A stretch of DNA of 18,512 bases from Bacteroidales bacterium UBA1711 (GTDB lineage: Bacteria > Bacteroidota > Bacteroidia > Bacteroidales > P3), in contig DCJB01000056.1 of NCBI GenBank assembly GCA_002317325.1, positions 1 through 18,512 on the forward strand, read 5' to 3'. The translations under genes and the position numbers were made by a program. The notes beneath the pieces were generated by a model. The model ran no database searches. It had not been told where the DNA came from and saw only the letters and a list, made by a program, of their open reading frames with translations. Shown here piece after piece: positions 1 to 7,892 of the stretch (position 1 is the stretch's first letter; the number at the start of each line of letters is the position of its first letter).

Positions 1-2139
1 GACGTGTGCGGCTCTATGGCTGTTGACCCCAACGACCCCGCCCGCATCATCATCGCCGGCGATGTGGTCTGGGTCGGCAAAGGCTATGTCGAGAACGCTC
101 CCTATCAGTGGGCCAGAGCCTCTATGTCTGAGTCCCAGCTCAATTCGGGCAACTATATGGCTTACGTCTTCTCTAACCCCTCGTTTGTCCACTCGGGCAT
201 TCAGAAGGTGGTCGCCGACAAGGTGTACGACGGCTATGAGGGCGCCTACTCCTCTAACTACTATTTCGCCACCGAGGGCGGCGTCTTCATGTCCGAACAA
301 GGTGTTGGAAGGTTCTACAACATCAACCGCGGCATGAACAGCGTTCAAATCAACAGCGTCGCCGTCTGCCCCGACGGTTCGCTCATCACCGGCGCCAACG
401 CCAACGCCTGCCCCTTCATCGAGTCCCGCATGGAACACCACGGCGGCATCAACGACTCTACTTGGTACGACGGTTCCCGTACCAACACCAACCACCTCGC
501 CAACATCCTCTGGAAGGGCAACGGCGGAGCCGTTGCTGCCTCCCGCTTCTCGCAGTATCAAATCGAGTCCCGCCGCAACATCTTCGTCTCCTCTCAGAAC
601 GGTCAGATCGGTCGCGCCTACAAGGACTTCCTCGATTTCACCAACACCCAGACTTGGACGGCCGACTCTTCTTTCCTTTCCGAAATGATTGTCGGCGGCC
701 CCGCCGTGGGTCAGATGTACTTGTGGGAGACTGACCATAACACGCTCTCTAACGACAGCGTCTCCTGCCTCATCGACACCCTCGCCTACGCCTACCGCAA
801 CGGCGAAAAGTTCCGCCTCTCCGAGAACTTCAACTACCAGCCCGGCGACTCGGTGACCCTCTTCGACATCGGACACGCCTACTATCCCTTCGGCTATACC
901 TTCACCACCTCCGGCCGCATCGGCGACCACCACAGCTACTATCGCAATGCCGACACGCTGCTCGTCCCCGCACCCTACCTCAGCCGCCTCGCCGCAGTGG
1001 TCGTCGAGAAGGACCAGACCCACACCAACGCCGTCGCTCTCAACTGGCTCCCCACCGACTTCCGCCACCTCTTCAACGGCTCCCGCAACTCCCGCTACTG
1101 GGGCTTCGTCCACACCGGCAACTCCAAGACCCATTGCAACCTCGTGGCTATCTCCAATGACGGCGACTGCGTCTTCATCGCCATGGAGAACGACTCCACC
1201 AAGGAGAACTACATCGTGCGCGTCCACGGTCTCAACAACGTCAACTACAACGCCGAACCCTATCAGATTGCCTCCGCCATGCGCTATAACAACAACCTGC
1301 GCGTCACCCACACCGACACTCTCTGCTTGTGGCAGGACTCTGTCTATATGATTCCCCGACACATTGCCTCTTTCGCAGTTGACCCCCGCGATGGCGAGGA
1401 CAACATCATCGTCACCTTCGACGGCTACGACACCGCTTTCACCAATGTGCCCAATGTGGTCTATATCGCTAACGCCACCTCCGACAACCCCACTGTCACC
1501 AACATCCCCATCGACGCCACCCGCCCAGTCTTCTCCGCTATGGTCGAGGCTACCACCGGTTCCATCTACGCCGGCACCGAAGACGGTGTCTGGTTCAAGA
1601 GTGCCCAGTCCGGCTCGGCTTGGGAACGCTATGGCGCTTTCGACGGCGTCCCTGTGACCGCCATTTGCCAGCAGTTGAGCGACAACCAGCTCCAGCGTCA
1701 TGTCCTCCACGACGGAGTGGAGGAGAAACTCTATATCTTCCCCCGTACCAAGTGGTCTAAGGCTATCTATTTCGGCACCTACGGTCGCGGCGTCTTCATG
1801 GACACCACTTTCGTCGTCAACCATCAGAACGAAATCGTTGACCCCCGCGACTACTCCTCCATCCCCGCTGTCGCTTCTAATGGCGCCAACAGCGTCCGCT
1901 TCTACCCTAACCCCGCCGTTGACAATGCCACCATGGAACTCTCTGTCGTCAACTCGGGCAAGGCTCTGTTGAAGATTTACGACCTCTCGGGCAAGCTGGT
2001 CTATAGTGAGGACCTCGGCAGACTCGCTGAAGGTGTTCACACCCGCACCGTCAGTTGTCAGAATCTCTCCCATGGCATGTATCTCGTCAATGTCCTCGTC
2101 GGCAGCGAGCGTGCCACCTCCAAACTGCTTGTAAGATAA
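1..2139 (+). CDS. T9SS cargo protein with beta-propeller-like body, 5' end missing
   Basis: The frame is open from base 1, so the gene starts upstream and about 712 residues are visible. The body has repeated short Asp/Gly/Thr-rich strands, for example SMAVDPNDPARIIIAG near the start, a FATEGGVF segment near nt 265-290 and IYAGTEDGVWF near nt 1564-1596. This is the pattern of BNR/VPS10 (sortilin)-type propellers. The last ~80 residues (about nt 1894-2136) are a type A T9SS sorting domain: FYPNP at 1900-1914, then LLKIYDLSGKLVYSE, then GMYLVNV and a terminal KLLVR. In this family the domain directs export across the outer membrane by T9SS and is cleaved or attached to the surface. The signal peptide would lie outside the window. 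The substrate or partner is unknown. The sorting-domain call is firm; the propeller call is from pattern only. Confidence 0.85.
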   Translation, partial: DVCGSMAVDPNDPARIIIAGDVVWVGKGYVENAPYQWARASMSESQLNSGNYMAYVFSNPSFVHSGIQKVVADKVYDGYEGAYSSNYYFATEGGVFMSEQGVGRFYNINRGMNSVQINSVAVCPDGSLITGANANACPFIESRMEHHGGINDSTWYDGSRTNTNHLANILWKGNGGAVAASRFSQYQIESRRNIFVSSQNGQIGRAYKDFLDFTNTQTWTADSSFLSEMIVGGPAVGQMYLWETDHNTLSNDSVSCLIDTLAYAYRNGEKFRLSENFNYQPGDSVTLFDIGHAYYPFGYTFTTSGRIGDHHSYYRNADTLLVPAPYLSRLAAVVVEKDQTHTNAVALNWLPTDFRHLFNGSRNSRYWGFVHTGNSKTHCNLVAISNDGDCVFIAMENDSTKENYIVRVHGLNNVNYNAEPYQIASAMRYNNNLRVTHTDTLCLWQDSVYMIPRHIASFAVDPRDGEDNIIVTFDGYDTAFTNVPNVVYIANATSDNPTVTNIPIDATRPVFSAMVEATTGSIYAGTEDGVWFKSAQSGSAWERYGAFDGVPVTAICQQLSDNQLQRHVLHDGVEEKLYIFPRTKWSKAIYFGTYGRGVFMDTTFVVNHQNEIVDPRDYSSIPAVASNGANSVRFYPNPAVDNATMELSVVNSGKALLKIYDLSGKLVYSEDLGRLAEGVHTRTVSCQNLSHGMYLVNVLVGSERATSKLLVR

Positions 2140-2154
2140 CTTTGATTAGATAAT

Positions 2155-2192
2155 AGAAGAGGTACTCGCTCCCAGAGCAGTACCTCTTTTTT
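2155..2192 (+). terminator. Rho-independent terminator of the T9SS cargo gene
   Basis: A 9-bp perfect stem (AGAGGTACT 2158-2166 with AGTACCTCT 2179-2187) can extend by three more pairs to 2155/2190, including one G-T. The loop is 12 nt and the hairpin runs into six T's (2187-2192). It begins 16 nt after the stop codon. Confidence 0.85.
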
Positions 2193-2349
2193 GTAAGTAG
2201 TGAATACCATATAGCGAATAGGGCGGCGGCTCTCCACACCCGTTCTCCCTGTCCCCTCCGGTCTCCCCGGCACTCCAGGACTCTCCGGCTTCCCCGGACT
2301 CCCCCCTTCAATATTATAATTAATAAATAATTTACCCCCCCTCTACCCT
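2193..2349 (+). promoter_or_regulatory. tyrS leader: duplicated pyrimidine-rich unit and AT-rich end
   Basis: No gene is seen here. Positions 2231-2307 are a C/T-rich tract holding an imperfect duplication: CTCCGGTCTCCCCGG at 2256-2270 and CTCCGGCTTCCCCGG at 2283-2297, period 27. Then comes an AT-rich stretch (2308-2334) and a run of seven C's (2335-2341), 8 nt before the tyrS ATG. There is no Shine-Dalgarno sequence. The best -7-like string, TAATTTAC at 2328-2335, matches TAnnTTTG poorly, so I do not call a promoter with confidence. Confidence 0.4.
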
Positions 2350-3630
2350 ATGAACAAAAATTTGGTTCAAGAGCTCAAGTGGCGCGGAATGATTCACGAC
2401 ATGATTCCCGGCACCGAAGAATATCTCTCCAACAACCAAACCACTGCCTACGTCGGCATCGACCCCACCGCCGACTCGCTCCATATCGGCCATCTTGTGA
2501 GCATTATGCTCCTCAAGCACCTCCAGATGGCGGGACATAAGCCCCTCGCCCTCGTCGGCGGCGCCACGGGCATGATTGGCGACCCCTCTTTCAAGTCCGC
2601 CGAGCGCAAGCTCCTCACCGTCGAGGAGGTCCAGCACAACGTGGACTGCATCCGTCAGCAGCTCTCTAAGTTCCTCGATTTCGAGAGCCGCTTCAACGGT
2701 GCCGAGATTGTCAATAACTACGACTGGATGAAGGACTACCTCTTCCTCGACTTTATCCGCGACGTGGGCAAGCATATCACTGTCAACTACATGATGACTA
2801 AAGATTCCGTCAAGAAGCGCATGGAGTCAGGCATCTCTTTCACCGAGTTCAGCTACCAGCTGCTACAAGGCTTCGACTATCTCACACTTTATCGCACCAA
2901 GAACTGCCGCCTCCAGATGGGCGGCTCCGACCAGTGGGGCAATATCACCACCGGCACCGAGCTTATCCGCCGCACCGAAGGCGGCGAGGCCTACGCGCTC
3001 ACTTGCCCTCTCATCACTAAGGCCGACGGCTCTAAGTTCGGTAAGACTGAAGGCGGCAATGTATGGCTCGACCCCGCCAAGACCAGCCCTTACAAGTTCT
3101 TCCAGTTCTGGCTCAACTGTTCTGATGCCGACGCCGAGCGCTATATCCGTATCTTCACTATGATGGACCACGACGAGATTGAGGAGCGTGTGCGCCAGCA
3201 CTATCAGTTCCCCGAGAAGCGTTTCTTGCAGCGAGCCCTGGCCAAGGACCTCACCTGTCGCGTCCATTCTATGAAGGACTACGAGGCCTCGGTTGCCGCC
3301 TCCGAACTCCTCTTCGGCAACGGCACCACCGAGCAGTTGAACACTCTCGACCGCGAGACGCTCCTCTCTGTCTTTGAGGGTGTCCCCCAGTTCACCGTCA
3401 CCATCGGCGCCCTCCGCGAGCATCCCCTCCTCGTCGATTTGGCTGCCGAAGTCGGTATGTTCGCTTCTAAGGGCGAAATACGCCGCGAGCTGAAGCAGAG
3501 GTCTATCTCGGTCAATAAGGAGAAGGTCCCCGAGGACTACCGCCTCTCCGAAATGGATATTCTCTTCTGCGGCTCTATCCTCGTCCAGAAGGGCAAAAAG
3601 AATTATTTCCTCATTAACGTGGTGGAATAA
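2350..3630 (+). CDS. tyrS: Tyrosyl-tRNA synthetase
   Basis: Class I aminoacyl-tRNA synthetase that charges tRNA-Tyr in the cytoplasm. It has 426 residues, a normal bacterial TyrRS length. HIGH motif is at residues 45-48 (within ADSLHIGH). The tyrosine/ATP pocket signature GGSDQWGNIT is at 191-200. The KMSKS-equivalent is KFGKT at 229-233, the usual bacterial TyrRS form. The C-terminal ~70 residues (KGEIRRELKQRSISVNKEKV onward) are the S4 RNA-binding domain. The ATG at 2350 fits the usual N-terminus (NLVQELKWRGMIHD). It is transcribed alone, bounded by terminators at 2155-2192 and 3651-3690. Confidence 0.98.
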   Translation: MNKNLVQELKWRGMIHDMIPGTEEYLSNNQTTAYVGIDPTADSLHIGHLVSIMLLKHLQMAGHKPLALVGGATGMIGDPSFKSAERKLLTVEEVQHNVDCIRQQLSKFLDFESRFNGAEIVNNYDWMKDYLFLDFIRDVGKHITVNYMMTKDSVKKRMESGISFTEFSYQLLQGFDYLTLYRTKNCRLQMGGSDQWGNITTGTELIRRTEGGEAYALTCPLITKADGSKFGKTEGGNVWLDPAKTSPYKFFQFWLNCSDADAERYIRIFTMMDHDEIEERVRQHYQFPEKRFLQRALAKDLTCRVHSMKDYEASVAASELLFGNGTTEQLNTLDRETLLSVFEGVPQFTVTIGALREHPLLVDLAAEVGMFASKGEIRRELKQRSISVNKEKVPEDYRLSEMDILFCGSILVQKGKKNYFLINVVE

Positions 3631-3650
3631 TACCCCCCCCCACATTATCT

Positions 3651-3690
3651 ACGGCGGAGCGTCTAACCCGACGCTCCGCCGTTTATTTTT
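3651..3690 (+). terminator. Strong terminator after tyrS, also at the 3' end of trmO
   Basis: A perfect 13-bp stem (ACGGCGGAGCGTC 3651-3663 with GACGCTCCGCCGT 3670-3682) has a 6-nt loop and is followed on the + strand by TTATTTTT. The hairpin abuts the trmO stop codon (3683-3685), so it probably also marks the end of the minus-strand operon, although that side lacks a clear T run. A run of nine C's (3633-3641) lies between the tyrS stop and the hairpin. Confidence 0.88.
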
Positions 3691-4366
3691 CCGTGGCCGT
3701 TACGGCGGTGATTTCTGCCACGCCGTCGCACACCTTGAACCGTATGTTCAGCCCCCCGTAGTCCATGCCGTATTCTCTCTCGGGGTCGTGCTGGTACTGT
3801 GGGCGGGGGTCGTGGGCCAGTATCTCGAACAGGGACTCCCTCGCCTCTGCGGGCAGCCGCAGCAGCAGCTCGGGCGGGCATTCGGTCCTTAGTAGGATTT
3901 CGGCAGGGCGGGTGGCAAAACCGCTCCTCGCCTCGGGGTGGCTGTCGGTGTAGGGCAGGTAGGGCTTTATGTCGTATATGGGGGTGCCGTCCATCAGGTC
4001 CGCCCCGCTAATGATGAGTAGTGGCCCTCGCGGACTGCTTTGCCGCACTTCTCTCAGCCGCACGGACGAGAGCCCTATCGGGTTGGGACGGAAGGGGCTG
4101 CGGGTCGCAAAGACACCCATCCGCTCGTTCCCGCCCAACCGGGGCGGGCGGACGGTGGGCGACCATCCCCTCCCCGCGCTCTCGCTGAATCCCCACAGCA
4201 GCCAGATGTAGTCGAATCCTTCCAGTCCTCTCACGGCTTCCGCCACTCGGTATTCGGGCTCAAAGACCACGGTGCCGGGGGTCTCTACGATGCCCGGCTG
4301 CCTCGGTATCCCGAATTTGCTCCTAAACGGGGTCTCTATGTGCCCGATGGGCTTGAGTGTCTCCAT
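3683..4366 (-). CDS. trmO: TrmO, tRNA (t6A37-N6)-methyltransferase family
   Basis: 227 residues. The family (TsaA/TrmO) uses S-adenosylmethionine to methylate N6-threonylcarbamoyladenosine at tRNA position 37. The start METLKPIGHIETPF is the usual N-terminus. The signature region RSPFRPNPIGLSSVRL at 89-104 holds the SAM-site core, and GADLMDGTPIYDIKPYLPY follows at 121-139. The C-terminal extension with YGMDYGGLNIRFKV at 199-212 is normal for long-form bacterial TrmO. I chose the ATG at 4366 although the frame stays open to about 5098, because homology begins there and the upstream PAP2 gene ends at 4375, leaving an 8-nt gap. It is the last gene of the minus-strand block. Confidence 0.93.
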   Translation of the reverse strand: METLKPIGHIETPFRSKFGIPRQPGIVETPGTVVFEPEYRVAEAVRGLEGFDYIWLLWGFSESAGRGWSPTVRPPRLGGNERMGVFATRSPFRPNPIGLSSVRLREVRQSSPRGPLLIISGADLMDGTPIYDIKPYLPYTDSHPEARSGFATRPAEILLRTECPPELLLRLPAEARESLFEILAHDPRPQYQHDPEREYGMDYGGLNIRFKVCDGVAEITAVTATEK

Positions 4367-4374
4367 GGGCTGGT

Positions 4375-5034
4375 TCAGAATCTGAGGTAGGGTGCAAGCC
4401 AGTACATGAGGCTGGCGCTCAGTATCCCTACGCCCGCCCCAGCCAGCACGTCGCTCGCCCAGTGATAGTCGTTGTATATTCTCATCAGCCCCACCCCCGT
4501 TGCCACCGCATAGCCTGCTACGGCTATCCCGGGGTACTCCTCTCCGTACTCTCGCCGTATCAGTTCGGCTCCCATGAAGGCGGTGAGCGTGTGGCCCGAG
4601 GGAAAGCTGTTGAATGTCCCCCCGTAGGGGCGCTCTACGCCGATGGCGTATTTCATGCCCGTCCCTACTACGAGGCCCGTGAGGCAGCTGCCGCCCACAA
4701 GGCAGGTCATGTCCCGCCACCCGTGCTGGCTTTTCAGCCCCGCGGCTTTCAGCACGAATGTCGAGGCAAGGGGCAAGTATTGGACTACGTTCTCTATTTT
4801 GCAGAATGCATGGCCGTCTCGCTGTGACCATTCTCTGATACTCCCGTCTATTTCTTTGTGTAGGTATGGCAATGCCGTGATGATGCCGCCCGTGCCGATG
4901 AGGGCTGCGGGGGCGATTGTCTGCCTCCAGCCGAAGGCGTGGTCGTAGCCGCAGGTTAAGGTGTCGCTCCGTTGGGCGTGGAGCACGCATAGCGCCGTGA
5001 GTGTCAGCGTGAGTGCAAGCAGTCTCCTTGTCAT
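4375..5034 (-). CDS. PAP2-family phosphatase, membrane or periplasmic
   Basis: 219 residues with an N-terminal signal sequence (cut likely after residue 20, LHA-Q). The three phosphatidic-acid-phosphatase type 2 motifs are present: KYAIGVERP at 128-136, PSGH at 145-148, and the third motif as R185-x5-H191-x3-D195 (MRIYNDYHWASD; Met replaces the usual Ser before Arg). Hydrophobic segments around 110-127, 168-184 and 196-215 fit a small membrane-embedded PAP2 enzyme. Such proteins dephosphorylate lipid phosphates such as undecaprenyl pyrophosphate, phosphatidic acid or lipid A; the substrate here cannot be told. The start overlaps the comB stop as ATGA (5031-5034), implying translational coupling. 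Confidence 0.92.
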   Translation of the reverse strand: MTRRLLALTLTLTALCVLHAQRSDTLTCGYDHAFGWRQTIAPAALIGTGGIITALPYLHKEIDGSIREWSQRDGHAFCKIENVVQYLPLASTFVLKAAGLKSQHGWRDMTCLVGGSCLTGLVVGTGMKYAIGVERPYGGTFNSFPSGHTLTAFMGAELIRREYGEEYPGIAVAGYAVATGVGLMRIYNDYHWASDVLAGAGVGILSASLMYWLAPYLRF

Positions 5035-5753
5035 CGGCAGGTGAGTGTTCCGTTGTGCAGCTCGGGCACCTTCCGGCAGGTGTCTTGCTCAAAGGCAAAG
5101 GCGATGTCTTCTTCTGCCCCGAAGCCCATCAGCCGCTGCACATGACTCGCATGGGCTATGCAGTATCGGTAGGGGTCTCCGCCGCAGTGCTCCCACAGCC
5201 CTATGGCAGCGTGCACGGGGTCGTGGCTTGAGCGGTATTTCCCGCTTGCGAGGAGCCGCTGGCACAGTGCCCCGGCAAACAGCGTGTCTTCCATACTGAA
5301 CTCGTTCAGCCACCCGCTGCACAGTATCACCAAGTCTTGCGGGTCCCGGGTCAGCCTCTCGGCCAACGCCGACAGGTTCGAGAAACACCCCACAAGGGTT
5401 CGGTCGGCATCGCTCCCTCGGTTGATGCACACGGTGCCGTTGGTGGTGCTGTAGGCTATCTTCTTTCCCTCGAGGTTCGTGCGTCGGTATTCGGTCGGCG
5501 AGTTGCCATATTCGGCTCCTTCCACCTTTTTGCCGCCTCTCTCGGCCGCGAGGACGTAACCTCGCCCTGCGTAGGCCGTCAGCTCGTCCAAATGCTCCAA
5601 CGGCACTACCTCGCTCGCCCCTGCCGCAAAGGCGGCGCATACCGCCGTGGTGGCGCGCAGCACATCCACCGCCACGGTTGTGTGGCCGGCTTTCAGGCTA
5701 CGGTATCCGTACAACGCGGGCGAGAGCGAGAGCTCAATCTGTGAAGCATTCAT
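5031..5753 (-). CDS. comB: ComB-family phosphatase (2-phosphosulfolactate phosphatase-like)
   Basis: 240 residues. ComB is the Mg-dependent phosphatase that makes sulfolactate in coenzyme M synthesis; homologues are widespread in bacteria that make no coenzyme M, and their substrate is usually unproven. Family blocks seen: VAVDVLRATTAV at 27-38, AERGGKKVEGAEYGNSP at 70-86, STTNGT at 102-107, and LCSGWLNEFSMEDTLFAG at 144-161. I chose the ATG at 5753 (MNASQIEL) because homology starts there; it overlaps the upstream lipoprotein gene by 20 nt. It is followed by the PAP2 gene with a 4-nt overlap. Family call is firm; the exact substrate is open. Confidence 0.9.
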   Translation of the reverse strand: MNASQIELSLSPALYGYRSLKAGHTTVAVDVLRATTAVCAAFAAGASEVVPLEHLDELTAYAGRGYVLAAERGGKKVEGAEYGNSPTEYRRTNLEGKKIAYSTTNGTVCINRGSDADRTLVGCFSNLSALAERLTRDPQDLVILCSGWLNEFSMEDTLFAGALCQRLLASGKYRSSHDPVHAAIGLWEHCGGDPYRYCIAHASHVQRLMGFGAEEDIAFAFEQDTCRKVPELHNGTLTCR

Positions 5754-6519
5754 TTCCGAAGGAGTCTTCTGAATAGGTGGTCTGCTCCCACGTGCCGTCG
5801 GGGTTGATGACAAACCCGTAGTAGTCGGGGCTGGCGGCAATGTATTTGTCGTGCTTGAAATACCAGCGGCTGACGCTCGTCGGCAGGTTGCCCAGCACAA
5901 ACCGGTTCATGCTTTCTAACAGTATGCAGCGGTGGGCCAGTTCCGAGGGCAGCCCCGTCGCCTCTATGAAGTCGGCATCGGTGCTCAGCTCTACGGGTTC
6001 CCCGTCGGTGTTCACGGGCTGCAGCTTCCGTCCGCATACCCAGGTGTGCATCAGCTCTTGTCCGCTCTTGGTCGAACGCAGTATGTATTCTGCATATACG
6101 GCCACTTCGTTCACCTCGGGTTCTTTCCACTTGTGTATCGAGGTGAGCAGCACCGCGTCTATGCCGTATTGGGTGGCTATCTGCTTGATGTCTTGGTCGC
6201 GCAGCTGCTTGAATGTCAGACCGAGCTTCTTCGTTATCAGTTCTGAGGCCAACGGCGCGGGGGTGTAGTAGCCCTGGGCCAGCAGGGGGGTTGCCAAGGT
6301 CTGCCCCATATATAGCGCCGCGGTGGTGTATTCTTCGTTTACGAGGCTGTCCTGCGTGGTCTTCACTTGCTGCCGCTTGGCGTTGTCGTTCACGGGCACG
6401 ATGAGAATCGTCACAGGCGTTTCGCTATAGACTTTGTCGTATAATGCAGCCTTCTTCTCGCTCTTGCACTGGGCAAAGAGCAGCACTACGGCTGCCGCTA
6501 TGATGATTCTACTTTTCAT
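5734..6519 (-). CDS. GNA1162 / DUF799-family lipoprotein
   Basis: 261 residues with a lipoprotein signal: MKSRIII, a hydrophobic run, then LFAQC with the lipidated Cys at 18. The core (ETPVTILIVPVND, then an AALYMGQTLATPLLAQGYYTPAPLAS stretch, then GIDAVLLTSIHKW and VAVYAEYILRSTKSGQELM) matches the GNA1162 fold. In many Gram-negatives this protein sits in a three-gene set with a CsgG-like pore lipoprotein and a DUF4810 lipoprotein. Here the DUF4810 partner is directly upstream (11-nt overlap), but no CsgG-like gene is in the window. An ~80-residue tail after residue ~180 ends with a PDYYGFVINPDGTWEQTTYS segment. It is probably a periplasmic, outer-membrane-anchored protein; its precise role is unknown. 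Confidence 0.85.
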   Translation of the reverse strand: MKSRIIIAAAVVLLFAQCKSEKKAALYDKVYSETPVTILIVPVNDNAKRQQVKTTQDSLVNEEYTTAALYMGQTLATPLLAQGYYTPAPLASELITKKLGLTFKQLRDQDIKQIATQYGIDAVLLTSIHKWKEPEVNEVAVYAEYILRSTKSGQELMHTWVCGRKLQPVNTDGEPVELSTDADFIEATGLPSELAHRCILLESMNRFVLGNLPTSVSRWYFKHDKYIAASPDYYGFVINPDGTWEQTTYSEDSFGNECFTD

Positions 6520-7432
6520 TCGGACTGCTTGTTAGTGTGGTGCTGTCTTGGTTCAGGGCGTTGGTATCTACGTCGTCTCTGTAGCCTTTGCGTACCAGCC
6601 AGCGGAGGTATTTGAAGTCGAACTCTTTCAGTTTGCGTTCCCGCTCTTTCTTCCGCGCCTCCTGCTGCTCCCGCCGCTGCTTTTTCGCTGTGAGTTCCTG
6701 CTGCCGCTTCTCCTCTTTTTCTTGGGCTTTTTGCAGCCTCTTCTCGGCACGGGCGATGCTGTCTGCCTGTCGCGCCTCGGCCTTCAGGGCGGCTTGATCT
6801 GCTTTCTCTTTGGCTTTCAGGGCGGCTTCTCGCTCTTTCTGCGCCCTCACTTTGGCCTCGGCTTTGGCTTTGCGCTCTTCTTCTTTGGCTTTCCGCTCCT
6901 GCTGCTTGGCGGCTTTTTTCTCTAAGGCTTGGTTCGCTTTCTCAAGGCGGGCCAGTTCTTTCTGCTGCTTTTGGTATTCGGGGTCGGCTTTTATCTGGTC
7001 TATCAGGGCCTGTTCTTCGGCTGTGTAGGTGATGGCTATGGTGTCAAGCGTGGCAAGGACGATGGCCGAGGTGTCGGTGCGGGTGGTCGCGAAGCGCGGC
7101 GGAAGCAGGGCGTGCCGCAGCGTATCTATGTAGGCGGCGCCGGCGGGAAAGTATTGGGCTTCGTTGTTGAACATCACGGCGGCTTCTTCGTAGCAGCCCA
7201 GTCCGGCCAGCGCCACACCATAGTCGGCGTAGAGCCCCGGACGCATCACGCCGGCCGCCTTGTTGCTGTTGATGGCTTCGGCATAGGTCTTCGCCAAGGC
7301 AAGCAGCCCCGCCTCGGTCGGCTTCTGCCTGTACGCCACCAGCGCCGTGGGTTGTTCGGTCAGCATCCCGTCGCTAATGCAGGCCCCCAGCAGCAGGGCA
7401 GCCCCTATGGCCGTAAGTGTTTTCTTTTTCAT
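6509..7432 (-). CDS. DUF4810-family lipoprotein with long charged helical tail
   Basis: 307 residues. The signal is MKKKTLTAIGAALLLGAC, with the lipidated Cys at 18. Residues ~30-112 are the DUF4810 core (RPGLYADYGVALAGLGCYEE, then MFNNEAQYFPAGAAYIDTL), TPR-like and normally found with GNA1162 and CsgG-like lipoproteins. Residues ~150-270 are almost only Lys, Glu, Ala, Gln and Arg and should form a long single helix or coiled coil; this is not part of the usual ~120-residue family. A conserved-looking cap FDFKYLRWLVRKGYRDDVD follows at 271-289. I chose the ATG at 7432: it gives a proper lipoprotein signal and has GAGGAAAG just upstream. The frame continues upstream into rnpB, which is not coding. 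Confidence 0.82.
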   Translation of the reverse strand: MKKKTLTAIGAALLLGACISDGMLTEQPTALVAYRQKPTEAGLLALAKTYAEAINSNKAAGVMRPGLYADYGVALAGLGCYEEAAVMFNNEAQYFPAGAAYIDTLRHALLPPRFATTRTDTSAIVLATLDTIAITYTAEEQALIDQIKADPEYQKQQKELARLEKANQALEKKAAKQQERKAKEEERKAKAEAKVRAQKEREAALKAKEKADQAALKAEARQADSIARAEKRLQKAQEKEEKRQQELTAKKQRREQQEARKKERERKLKEFDFKYLRWLVRKGYRDDVDTNALNQDSTTLTSSPNEK

Positions 7433-7454
7433 CTTTCCTCGTGGTGTCGAAGGT

Positions 7455-7473
7455 AAGGTCCTCCGCTGACCTT
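7455..7473. terminator. Weak hairpin between rnpB and the DUF4810 gene
   Basis: AAGGTC (7455-7460) pairs with GACCTT (7468-7473) around a 7-nt loop. Read in the minus (rnpB) direction it is not followed by a T run; read on the + strand it is followed by TTTAATAA. It may be an RNA 3'-end or processing signal rather than a full terminator. Confidence 0.35.
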
Positions 7474-7481
7474 TTAATAAA

Positions 7482-7860
7482 GAAACGGCAGCCTCATAAG
7501 CCGGGTTCTGTCCTGTTGTCTTCAACAGTCTCTATCATCAATCTACTGCCGGCGTCGCCGCCGGCCTCTATCAACCTACCCCCCGACAACGGGCGAGCCG
7601 GCCCTTGTCTGTCGGTATATTTGGTCTTTCAACCCATAAGGTTTGCCATCGGACGGCATCGCTGTCGCCCGTCGTGAGCTCTTGCCTCGCGCTTTCACCC
7701 TTGCCATTGCTGGCGGTTTGCTTTCTGTGGCACTTGCTGTCTGCGGGGCACTTGCCTCCCCGCGAGCCTTCCCGTTAGGAAGTATGGTGGCTCGTGTTGC
7801 CCGGACTTTCCTCCCGCCGCACCTCTCGGCACGGCCGGCGATAGAGTCAGTTGCCGTTTC
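7482..7860 (-). ncRNA. rnpB: RNase P RNA, bacterial class A
   Basis: On the minus strand the 5' region has the hallmark GAGGAAAGTCCGGGC (the P4 / CR-I region, near 7801-7815). The 3' end has ACAGAACCCGGCTTA (near 7498-7512). The ends pair as helix P1: GAAACGGCA at 7852-7860 with TGCCGTTTC at 7482-7490, nine perfect pairs, which sets the approximate mature ends. Length about 379 nt is normal. This RNA is the catalytic subunit that trims the 5' ends of tRNA precursors. A -7 box lies ~33 nt upstream. Open frames inside it are chance. Confidence 0.96.
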
Positions 7861-7892
7861 TTTTGTCAATGGTCTCTCTTCTCTTTTCGCTG

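Noticed and set aside
4367..5098. Upstream extension of the trmO frame (471-codon open frame from 5098)
   Set aside because: Family homology starts at METLKPIG (4366), and the extension lies across the well-supported PAP2 gene in another frame.
5754..5900. Longer N-terminus for the ComB-family protein
   Set aside because: The extra 49 codons overlap the GNA1162 gene and do not resemble the family; MNASQIEL at 5753 is the natural start.
7433..7869. Open frames within rnpB, including an upstream extension of the DUF4810 gene
   Set aside because: The region folds and reads as RNase P RNA with the conserved GAGGAAAGTCCGGGC and a perfect P1 helix.
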